A DNA stretch of 64,000 nt from Aurantiochytrium sp. KH105 (Eukaryota > Sar > Bigyra > Thraustochytrida > Thraustochytriidae): positions 582,843 through 646,842 of the forward strand of contig BGKB01000019.1 in NCBI GenBank assembly GCA_003116975.1, given 5' to 3'. The position numbers were made by a program, and so were the translations under genes. The first letter of the stretch is position 1, and every line of letters starts with the position of its first letter. Of this stretch, positions 49,511 through 58,398 are shown one piece after another. Under the pieces are notes generated by a model. It did not search any database, was not told where the DNA came from, and worked only from the letters and a program-made list of their open reading frames with translations.

Positions 49511-50104
49511 ATGGACGCCGTCGACGCCGCGGTGCGGGCGTCGCACAAGGTGCCGTTCTCGCTGACGCTCGTCCACTATGACGAGGGGGACCTCGTGGGC
49601 CACGTGCTCGCGCTGTGCACGCTGGCGCCCATCTTTGCCGTGGTAGCCTATGTGTCGATCGGACTTGCGCTGGGATTCCCGCGCAAGCTAGTGTTTATGT
49701 TTGTCGGCCAAATGGGCAATGTCGCCGTGAACCTGGTGCTCAAGCACGTGCTTCGCATGCCGCGCCCCGCAGATAAAGCGCATCTCGTCTACTTTGGCAG
49801 GTACGGTATGCCCAGCAACCACTCGCAGTTTATGGCCTTCTTAGCAGGCTTTGCCGTTTTGGCGTCTATGCGCGAGCGTTCACATCTCGTTCGGTATCCG
49901 CGGCTCGTGGCGATTGTCCTCGTGGTAGGCAGTTTGGTCGTGGCGTGGAGCCGCGTCTACTTGGAGTATCACAGTGTGGACCAGGTTTTGGTTGGCTTGG
50001 CTGCTGGATTCAGTGTTGCCGCGGGATGGTTTTTCGTATGGACGCGTCTCGCTGCCTATGGCTTTGTCGAAACCGGCGCAGACGCCAAGGAAAAAACGGG
50101 TTGA
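49511..50104 (+). CDS. DOLPP1: Dolichyldiphosphatase (PAP2 family)
   Basis: 197 residues, close to DOLPP1/CWH8 length. Four to five membrane spans carry the three PAP2 phosphatase motifs in order: KHVLRMPRP, GMPSNHSQF and SRVYLEYHSVDQ. Their Arg, His and second His are the catalytic residues of the family. The enzyme removes a phosphate from dolichyl diphosphate on the ER lumenal side, recycling the lipid carrier for N-glycosylation. The opening FSLTLVHYDEGDLVGH is characteristic of dolichyldiphosphatase rather than of lipid phosphate phosphatases. An upstream in-frame extension exists; the Met at 49511 starts the conserved part. Confidence 0.9.
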   Translation: MDAVDAAVRASHKVPFSLTLVHYDEGDLVGHVLALCTLAPIFAVVAYVSIGLALGFPRKLVFMFVGQMGNVAVNLVLKHVLRMPRPADKAHLVYFGRYGMPSNHSQFMAFLAGFAVLASMRERSHLVRYPRLVAIVLVVGSLVVAWSRVYLEYHSVDQVLVGLAAGFSVAAGWFFVWTRLAAYGFVETGADAKEKTG

Positions 50105-50391
50105 CTGTTCTTCTTAGATTTTATTAGACCTTGCGGAGCCACGTATACTTTTCATTATTACTGGAATTGAAGAACGTTGATTGGAAAGAGGTTTTTTTTA
50201 GCATTCTTTTGACGTGCAACTTCTTTTGCACATAGATGGAGAGACGTTGATGAAGGAACACAATAATAATTATGATAATAATAATAAAAGGTCTGGCTGG
50301 CCGGATGGATCCTGCAAAACTTTGCAGGCGATTTTGGTCAAATGTATGTACGGTGCTCTGAAGCAGCCGAATGATTATACCATGCGGGCCA

Positions 50392-53049
50392 TTAGTCAGA
50401 AGCTTGAATGAGCTGGCGATGATCCGAAGGAACCAACTCAAAGCGGATCTCATCCACGGGCGCAGGGGGACCGGTACGCTCGATGGAGTTGATGATGATC
50501 TCGTTAGCGGTCGCGGTGGCCCGCACGCAAACACGGGCAACATCAGAAGCATTGCGCATGACGCCTTCCTGGCCCGGCGTGGGATCCTCGTACCACTCTA
50601 CAACGATGTCCTGCGACGCCTGCGCTGGGTGTGCGGCAAGAATGACGTTTCGCACGCGCGCATCCTCGAAGTCGGCGAGAACGAGACCTCCGCCATTGCG
50701 CAGGAAAACAGGTGCGCCAAAGGCTCGGCCTTGAAGCGGGGCATGCACATGCGCCTCGGTACCAGCGCTGTACCAGATGCCAGAATCGAGGTCGCACCAG
50801 AACTCGCCAACAGCGTCACCAGGAAAGTAAACGGAACGAGTGGTTTGATCGGCATCAAGAACCGCAGCCACGAGAAGATTCGGTCCAAGGGTGAACTCGA
50901 AGGATTCGGTGCGCGAACGCTCGTTGGCATCCGTCACGTACTGGTACGCGAGCGGGCGCATGACGGGCGCGCTCGTGCGCCACGCCTCAATGTGGAGACT
51001 AAGCAAAAGAGGACGCAGACGAACGCGAAGCTGCAAAAGACTACGCACGGTGTCGGTCATTTCGGGGAACATCCAAGGCTCGTTGGTGCAATCGAGATTG
51101 TAGCCATCGACGTTGGCGACCTCAGTCTCGGCAGCAGTATCGTCTGCGTTGCTGGTTGCATTTGCAGTGCTGGCGGCAGAAGCTTTCCAGCTCGAGGAGT
51201 GGATGCTGAAGCGCGCCATGTAAATGCCGAGCTGGATCCAGCGCACAAAGAGCTCCGGGGTAACTGCATTGCCGACGAAGCCGCCAATGTCAGGTCCGCA
51301 GCCGACCCAACCGCAGAGCGAAAGCCCAAGGCTCATGGGAATGTTCCACTTGAGCGTGTGAAAGGACGTGCTGTTGTCGCCGGACCAGGTCTGCGCAGCG
51401 TACTTGGCAATGCCAAGACATCCCGAGCGAGAGACGACGAGGGGTCTCTTTTCCGGACGCGTTTCGCAAAGCGCCTCGTAGGATGCGCGGGCCATGAGAA
51501 AGGGCTGAAGCGTGCGCCCGAGCGAGGCGATGGGAGCGTCATTAAGGTAGCATACGGCGCCATCGTCGTCGACCTCGTACTCGTTGTTGTCGTTCCAGAC
51601 GGCATCGACGCCGGGAGCCAGAACCTGCTCCTTTAGCTTGGCCTTCCACCAATCAAAGGCTACAGGGTTGGTAAAGTCGAGGTAGGAACCCGAAGCAAAG
51701 GTGCCGGGTCCACCCTTCCAGAACCAGCCCTTGACATAGGGACTGGCGTCGCTGGCGTTGTCGAGATGGTGGTGCTGGTACGCGTGGTGCAATTCGTCGT
51801 CGTTGTCGTTGTTTGTGCGGAAAAATCCACCGAGGGCCTCCATATCGGCATACTCGGGATGCGCCTCGAGCAGCCAGGGCTTGACGTTTGCGATGACGCC
51901 CATGTTGTGCTGATGAAATGCACCAAGCATGTTTTCAGGGTCCGGGACGCGGTCCTTGTTCCACGTAAAGACGTTGCGGTTGCCGTCGGCGTCCATGGTG
52001 TAGCCGGAGCTGAGGTAAAAACCGTCGCAGGGCATTTCGTTGCGCTTGCAGAGGGCCGGAAAGGCCTCGAGACGCTGCTGCGCGTCTGGAGCGTCGGCAT
52101 ACGTCATGGTGGAAGCCACGTAGCCCAGAGCCCAGGCGGGCGGAACAGCGGGACGGCCCACGAGGCGACCGAGTTTTTCTACGACCTCGGCGACAGTGGG
52201 GCCGAAAATGAGATAGTAGTCGACAAAGCCGGCGACACTCGCGTAGGTGCGAAAGTTGCCGCGAAAGGCGGAGATCTCGCGACCGAGGTCGAGGTAGCCG
52301 CCGCAGAGTTGGTCGTAGAGGATGCCGTAGGCAATGCCGACCTCCTTGTTGTAGGTAATGTAAAAGGGAAAGTGTTTGTAGAGAGCGTCGCTCGTTTCGG
52401 CGTCGTAGCCCATGGCGTCGCGGCAGGCGAGCTCGAAGCGGCGGCCGGCGCGATTGAGGTTTCCAGTGACCTCGCCGACGCCGTAATAGTACTCGACGTC
52501 GGGCTTGCGCTCCATGCGATGGGTGGCCTTGCCATGGGGCAGCTCGTAGGCGTATGCGCTGAGGACGGCGTCCTCGGCAAATGGTTTGGCGGAAGCCGCA
52601 GAAGTTGCTGCCCCTGTCGTTGCGGCGGTGGTGGTGGTGGTGGCGGCGGCAGTGGCGTCAGCAGACTCGTCGGTGTTGTTGGCGAACCATTGGAGGCGAA
52701 AGGGGCGGTCGCCTCCGAGCTTGTTGGCGCCGACGACGACGCGGAGGGCGTCGGTTCTAAGCTCTACGGCGCCATCGTCGCTGACGGAGGTTTGCACGAC
52801 GGTACTGTCTTCCGGTCCGTTGAGTGTCTCGTGGTCGTCTCTCCTTCGTTCGGGGCACCCTTCGTCGCCGACGACGACCCAGGACTTTTCCACGGGCGCG
52901 CAGACGCCGCCCTCGGGCAAGTGGGTCACGTGCACGATGTCCTTGCGCAACGCGAGCACCTTGAGCAGCTCGCCGCGCTTGCCGTGGACCGCGAGGCCTT
53001 CCTCGACGGGCTCCACGTGCGCCACCAGGGGCTCGCACCTGCGCTGCAT
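50392..53049 (-). CDS. Glycoside hydrolase family 31 enzyme (alpha-glucosidase type)
   Basis: 885 residues. An N-terminal beta-sandwich begins at once (DIVHVTHLPEGG), with no signal peptide, so the enzyme looks cytosolic. The catalytic barrel includes PPAWALGYVASTMTYADA, the nucleophile motif VWNDNNEYE (Asp487), the acid/base in TWSGDNSTSF (Asp558) and CGPDIGGFVGN. C-terminal sandwiches close the protein. GH31 enzymes hydrolyse alpha-glucosidic bonds by a retaining mechanism; the WNDNNEYE form occurs in alpha-glucosidases and some glucan-processing members. The exact substrate is uncertain; a starch or glucan reserve is plausible. A low-complexity Ala/Thr run interrupts residues 130-150. Confidence 0.9.
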   Translation of the reverse strand: MQRRCEPLVAHVEPVEEGLAVHGKRGELLKVLALRKDIVHVTHLPEGGVCAPVEKSWVVVGDEGCPERRRDDHETLNGPEDSTVVQTSVSDDGAVELRTDALRVVVGANKLGGDRPFRLQWFANNTDESADATAAATTTTTAATTGAATSAASAKPFAEDAVLSAYAYELPHGKATHRMERKPDVEYYYGVGEVTGNLNRAGRRFELACRDAMGYDAETSDALYKHFPFYITYNKEVGIAYGILYDQLCGGYLDLGREISAFRGNFRTYASVAGFVDYYLIFGPTVAEVVEKLGRLVGRPAVPPAWALGYVASTMTYADAPDAQQRLEAFPALCKRNEMPCDGFYLSSGYTMDADGNRNVFTWNKDRVPDPENMLGAFHQHNMGVIANVKPWLLEAHPEYADMEALGGFFRTNNDNDDELHHAYQHHHLDNASDASPYVKGWFWKGGPGTFASGSYLDFTNPVAFDWWKAKLKEQVLAPGVDAVWNDNNEYEVDDDGAVCYLNDAPIASLGRTLQPFLMARASYEALCETRPEKRPLVVSRSGCLGIAKYAAQTWSGDNSTSFHTLKWNIPMSLGLSLCGWVGCGPDIGGFVGNAVTPELFVRWIQLGIYMARFSIHSSSWKASAASTANATSNADDTAAETEVANVDGYNLDCTNEPWMFPEMTDTVRSLLQLRVRLRPLLLSLHIEAWRTSAPVMRPLAYQYVTDANERSRTESFEFTLGPNLLVAAVLDADQTTRSVYFPGDAVGEFWCDLDSGIWYSAGTEAHVHAPLQGRAFGAPVFLRNGGGLVLADFEDARVRNVILAAHPAQASQDIVVEWYEDPTPGQEGVMRNASDVARVCVRATATANEIIINSIERTGPPAPVDEIRFELVPSDHRQLIQASD

Positions 53050-53280
53050 GGCTGGCTTGCTGGTGGCCTCTGTCTGACTGCCTGCCTGCCTGCCTGTCTC
53101 GCGCTCGCTCGCCTGCTGCAGCAGCTGGCAGTCGCTGGCTGGCTGGCTGGCTGGCTCGTTGCGGGTCTGCTACGGCCGTGGCTGGCCTGTGATCAGCAGC
53201 GGCAGCTTTCTCCTCCTTTTTCACAGAATCAACTCTTGCTGGCTGCAGCTGTGTAGCATACGTATAGTATAGTGTAGTGG

Positions 53281-53310
53281 GTGGGGGTGGGTGTGTGTGT
53301 GTGTGGGTGG
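53281..53310. repeat. GT-rich microsatellite
   Basis: A GGGT and GT run about 230 bases upstream of the GH31 start. Confidence 0.88.
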
Positions 53311-53841
53311 CCACTGCTAGTAGTGGCAAGGAGAATGGACGACTTGCGCCTTCCCACCGCACCGCGCCGCAACGTGCCGCACCGCATTGCACCGCCCCGC
53401 CCCGCATGGCCGCCCTGCGCTGCATCCCTCGCACCGCAACGCTCCGCACCGCACCTTCTCCGCATCGCATCTCCGCAGGGCGGGTCAGCGGCGCGTGATG
53501 GGCGTCGCGCAGGGCGGCGCAGGGCGGCGCAGGCGCAGGCGCAGACGCAGCAGCAGCAGCAGCTGCAGCGCGCGTGCGAGCGTTCGTTCGTTCGCTCACA
53601 GCCGGGTCGCGGGGGACGAGCGGGAGGCAGAGGCAGGCGGGAGAGAGCACGGCTTGGACGCTGCTGCGAGCAGCGCAGTGAGCGTAGTAGAAAGCCGAGC
53701 AGCGCCGCCCCACGGGAGCCAGCCAGCCTGCACCTGCCTGCCTGCTGCGCGCGTGTGCGGGTCCGTTGGACGGGTGGATGAACTCGAGCTCACATCGGGA
53801 TGGGCTGATGGAGGGAGGGATGAATGGGTGGATGGACGGAG

Positions 53842-53868
53842 GGATGGATGGATGGATGGATGGATGGA
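53842..53868. repeat. (GGAT)n tetramer repeat
   Basis: Six GGAT units, with looser GATG repeats on either side. Confidence 0.93.
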
Positions 53869-54519
53869 GGAGAGCGGGAGAGAGGAGCCGGAGGGAGACG
53901 AGCCGAGCTGAGCGGGGCTGAGCTGAGCTGAGCCGGTGAGCGGAGCGAGCGAGCGGGGGAAAGGCATTTCAGGGGCGGCGGCTTGGCACGGGACGTGAAG
54001 GTGAGGGAGAAGAGGCGGCGGCGGCGTCATCAGGGGCGACGAAGCGCGACCGACGCCAGCCACAGTGTGCAGCTACGCCGACGGCACTGCTGGCTGCAGA
54101 AGCAGCAGCGCAGAAGAGCGGCGCGTGCGAGCGGAGTCTGCCGCGGACTTGTCCTCGGCCGCCGCGGAATTGTCGCCGGACACTGGGTCGGCTGGGCCTT
54201 GGCTTGCCTTGCTTGCCTTTGCCTGCCTCGCCTTGCCTCGCCTCGCACGACATGACATGACAAGACAAGACATGACATGATGATGCGAGCAGGCAGGCAG
54301 CTCCGGCTGGGCTCGGCAGCCTCTCCTCGCGCGGGCGGCCGTCGTGATGCGCGCGTCGCCGCCGCCGCAGCAGGAGCAGCAGCAGCTGCTGCAGCCCAGG
54401 AGCAGGAGGAGGACTAGCGAGAATGGACCAGCAGCAGCAGCAGCAGCAGCACAGGCAAGAAGAGCGGCGACAGGCGAGGCAGGCCGACAAGGAGGCAGGC
54501 GCGCGACCCGCGAGGAGAG

Positions 54520-55707
54520 ATGGAGGCGGCGGCGCGCGAGGCGTGCCGCGCGGGGGCCCTGGCGCGCGCGCGAGAGGCGCTGCGAGACGCAGACGCGAGC
54601 TTCGACCGGCAGGCCTGTCTGCGCGAGGCGGCAGCGCATGGACATGCCGAGGTCGTCGCATGGCTGCTCGCGAGGCCCGAGGTGGACCCCGGCGCGGGCC
54701 GCAACGAGGCGGTCCGCCGCGCCGCAGAAAAGGGCCACGTCGACGTGCTCAAGGCGCTTCGCAAGGACTACCGCGTAGACCCGAGCGACTTGTACAACTG
54801 GGCCGTCGTCGGCGCCGCCATGAACGGCCACCTGGAATGCGTGCAAATCTTGCTGGCGTGGACCTGCAGCGTCGACCCGAGCGCGGAGAGCTCGGCGGCC
54901 ATCGGGCTCGCGGCCAAGGGCGGCCACCTTGATGTGGTTCGCTGTCTTCTCAGCGACGCCCGCGTCGACGTCTGCGCCGACGACAGCTACGCGCTCCGCA
55001 TCGCAGCGCGCAATGGCCACGAGCCCGTCGTCCAAGCCCTGCTCGAGCTCCCGCAAACCTGCCCCGTCGCGCCTTCACCCTCGGCGCTCGAGTGGGCCTG
55101 CGAGGGCGGCCACGAGCGCATCGTGGCGAGACTCTTGCAAGCCTCGCCGCGTGTCGCACGCGAAAATGGCCCAGCCGCTTTGCGTGTTGCGCTCGCTCGC
55201 GGCAACCTCATGTGCGCTCGCCAGATTTTGCGCGCATCCGAAAACGGTGACACCATGATCGATGCATCCTGCCTCGAAGCGGCGCTTCGCTACGAGCACG
55301 ACGACGCCGTCGCCTTTTGCCTTCGACAAGCCGATCCGAGACTGTCACACTGCCTCCCCAAAGTCTTTATCCAAAACATGCTTCGGCAGCCTGACACGCG
55401 CGAAAACGCGCTCGCTGCAATTGCGCGGAGCAAAACCCTTCACCAGCGCCTTCTTTGCTTGCCTATCCTGTCCACCATCAGTACCAGTGTCCTGCTCGAA
55501 GCCGAAGGCGTTCGCCGCGAGCTCGAGGCTCGTGCTCGCGAGCAACTTTGCGTCGCACTTCAAAGTTTGCCTGCAACAAGTGCAACGCCGCACAGCGCCG
55601 CGAAAATACTCGCTCTCGCGTACGGCGTAGGACTGTCACCTGTCGCCACAAGCTCTTTGGCGGCATTTTCAAATGCGCAGAGTATGCTTGCTCGCTGCAT
55701 TGCGTAA
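54520..55707 (+). CDS. Ankyrin-repeat protein
   Basis: 395 residues. Ankyrin-type repeats start almost at the N-terminus and run to about residue 230: LREAAAHGHAEVVAWLLARP, AVRRAAEKGHVDVLKAL, IGLAAKGGHLDVVRCLLS, RIAARNGHEPVVQALLEL and ALEWACEGGHERIVARLL. The repeat style lacks the TPLH start and resembles the GH/VV-type ankyrins frequent in protists and giant viruses. The rest is helical and unassigned. There is no signal peptide or membrane span. Protein-protein binding is the likely role; the partner is unknown. Confidence 0.85.
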   Translation: MEAAAREACRAGALARAREALRDADASFDRQACLREAAAHGHAEVVAWLLARPEVDPGAGRNEAVRRAAEKGHVDVLKALRKDYRVDPSDLYNWAVVGAAMNGHLECVQILLAWTCSVDPSAESSAAIGLAAKGGHLDVVRCLLSDARVDVCADDSYALRIAARNGHEPVVQALLELPQTCPVAPSPSALEWACEGGHERIVARLLQASPRVARENGPAALRVALARGNLMCARQILRASENGDTMIDASCLEAALRYEHDDAVAFCLRQADPRLSHCLPKVFIQNMLRQPDTRENALAAIARSKTLHQRLLCLPILSTISTSVLLEAEGVRRELEARAREQLCVALQSLPATSATPHSAAKILALAYGVGLSPVATSSLAAFSNAQSMLARCIA

Positions 55708-58398
55708 CCTGAAAAGAAGCAACCTAACCACCTGGATGCTGATTTTCCCTGTTTGTACAAGAGAATGTCGCGTAAGTTGATCTTGCAAAAGAACGACGCA
55801 TAAGATCTTGCCCTGAAGAGGACAGTCGCCATCTTGTCGCCATCCAAAGTAAATTATCTTAGCTCGGTCTATTCTAATTTCTTTGTTGTTGTTGTTTTGG
55901 CACATTGTATGTTTGGATGGAAGTGATAATTTGCATGGATACATGGAATGAATTGGAAAATGCTGTCATGGCGATCGGTTCTCTTTTACGTCATTTCTTT
56001 GAATTTGATGACCATCAGACATGTCAGCTCTACCTCCCAACAAAACGAGACATAAGTATCAGCTCCTTTACCGACGGTCACAGACGATGATGCTCGGCGC
56101 TACGCTAGGTCGCTATAACGCAGTCTGGAGGCTTGACGCTAAGCCAAGTAGGCGCGCGCGCTCGCTCTTGACTCGAACTGACCCAACAATGAGATCAAGC
56201 GAGAATGGTAAGCGCAGAGAGGCGACGTTGCAAAGGCGCAAAGGCGGACGCGGCGCGAGCAAGACGCACGAGGAGGGGAAATCCTGGGTCTGGCGAGCTG
56301 CAGCGGAGACGAGCGAGTCGAACCGATCCCTTCACGTTGCACCACGACTCGACCTCGGGTGCAGCAGGAAGCCAGACGAAGAGAAGGCTGCCAGAGCGTC
56401 CCAGGCCCTGGCGGACGCTTGTGATCGGAGAATCCTTGATCGACGCAGCGAAAGTGTGCTGTACACAACGCTGCTCATGCGCGTGGCGGTCTTGTAGCAA
56501 ATTTTGATGCAGCGTTGTACTTTTTTCTAAATATCATTGCGGCTGCTGGCACTGACCTTTCTGTTGATGCTATCGAAGACGGTAGTGCGGGGCAATGAAA
56601 CCCCAAATTGTAGGGGTCACGATCGTTCGCGCAGATATCGAAATTTTGAATTGTGCTTGTATCGAATATGCAGCTTGCTTTTGGTCTTCAGGCACGCAAA
56701 GAGCTCGACGGCTAAAATGACCTCATTCGGCGAGACAGTCCGTGCGTGCAAATGCTGTTTCGCGTTGCAAGCTGGAGGTGGAAGGGCAACGAAATCATCT
56801 GCGCGAGAAGATTTGGTTGGTGCTGTGCGGCGGGATAATTCATCGTTGGCAATGGGTCACTTGCTGATGAACTTGAACGCCGAGCGCTAGAGGCATGCTG
56901 TCGCCGGTGTCGCGTGAGCCTGTTCGCGCTGCAAACTAGACAATGAAGCATCTCCTCGTATTGCAAAGTTTCTGACTGCACATCATGCATGGAGTGGCTT
57001 GGAGCCGACCGACGAAAAGGAGGCGGCGGAGGCGCGAAGACGCGCGCGGCTGTCGCTAGCGCGAGCGTGTCACGAGAGGGGCGGAGATTAAGATTGCGGG
57101 TGAGTCTGACAAGCTGCGGTGAATGGAGGCGCGCGAGTTGAAAAGGTGGTCCCGCGCTGACCAACGACGCGACCTCGTGTACAGCAGCAAGCAAGCAAGG
57201 CGAAGAAAAGATTCACGCAGCGTCCAGAGGCCAAGACGAATGCTAACAGTCGAAGAAGGCACAAACGAGGTAGCGTTGATGCGCTATGCAAAATGTCACG
57301 CATGCGCGTCGCGTCAAGCCGCGTCAAGCCCGCAGTCATGCTGTCTGCAACTTGAAACTTTGTGAAAGTCGATGTTTGAGCCGACGCTGGCGGCCAAGCA
57401 GGGTTCAGGTCAATGAGTCGATGTGGCCACGACCGCTCGCTTTGCAATCATGGTGTCAAACGCGCAGCAAGCGAAAGACCTACGCACAGCGAGGAAGCAT
57501 TGCAAGGAGGACCGCCGTCATGCGCTGGGTCATGCATACTGTGCCCTTTGAGGCGTGCGTGCTCGGCCAATGCCACATCGTCAAGCCTGTTGTCGCCTGC
57601 AATGTTGCTCTGCCTTTTTTGGCATACTTAAAAGATAAATCAGTAGCGCCAAGGCGAAGTAGCTTCTTGCAATAGGTATGTAGCAGACGAGCGCCGGCCT
57701 CGGTGTCGACTCTGGGAAACTGTTTAGGCCAGCGCCGAAGTGTCATTGAGCCATATCACGCTTACGGGTACGATCAGGCAAGGGCACTTTTTGTAGCAAT
57801 TCCTGCGATTGAATGAGGGCCACAGTCGCCGCAGGGACGGAACTCGAGGCTGGCCGTGGCTAGATGGGTCAAATTCAGTCGAGAATTCGAGGCGCTCAGA
57901 GCAAGTCGGTCCCAATTAGCCTCTTCGCGCGCGTCGTATCCAGATTTGTATTTTGAGTTATGATGCCGCAGAAATTCTTGCGCGCCTCTTTCATGCCAGC
58001 CAAAACTTCTTTGCGGCCCATTTTTTGAAGAAAAGGAAGGATCGCCGATTTGATGACGAAGCACACTTGAAGATGACACTTGAAAAGGTCGGCAGACGGA
58101 GGATTGAGTTGCTACTGTTGTCATGCCAAGGTAAGTGTCGGCAGTCTTTCTAAAAGAACCCTCGAAACAGTACCAATTGGAAGAGCTTCTCATCAGCAAA
58201 AGAGTGCTTGAGGTGCGCTCTCCTCGCAATTGTAGGAGTTTCGGCGGCGGCGTCACGAATCTCCGAGGTCATAACAGAACAGAAAAAGCAAAAGTTTATA
58301 AGTGAGATATTACTATTGCATCGCAGTAAGTGAGCACAAGCAGTTAAAGTCGATCGCCCACCCACGCAGGCGTGGCACGGTAACGCAAAGCCGCACGA
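55708..58398. other. 2.7-kb spacer with a decayed repeat pair
   Basis: Several short ORFs on both strands have no domains and shifting frames. Two related segments (annotated separately) suggest an old duplicated element. A small ORF at 57953-58153 (KKRKDRRFDDEAHLKMTLEK) has a coding-like composition but no recognised match. No gene is called. Confidence 0.5.
56270..57235. repeat. Diverged duplicated segment (two copies)
   Basis: Segments near 56270-56410 and 57070-57235 share ordered blocks: GAGGGG, AGCTGC, CGCGACCTCG-like (CTCGACCTCGGGTGCAGCAG against GCGACCTCGTGTACAGCAGC), CGAAGA and GCGTCC. Minus-strand translations also agree (CCTRGRVV in both). The pair is consistent with an old repeat or dead transposon fragment. 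Confidence 0.45.

Larger units (their letters stand above)
53050..54519. other. Divergent region between GH31 and ankyrin genes
   Basis: 1.47 kb with both promoters. It is GC-rich and repetitive: GGCT, GT and GGAT tracts, CACCGCA-type repeats near 53360-53460, and an AGCTGAGC-type run near 53906-53935. No gene is supported. Confidence 0.5.

Noticed and set aside
51766-53256. 496-residue open frame on the plus strand
   Set aside because: Antisense shadow of the GH31 gene, whose catalytic motifs fix the true strand.
56021-56497. 158-residue open frame
   Set aside because: It overlaps the decayed repeat pair, has no domain and shows no consistent codon preference.
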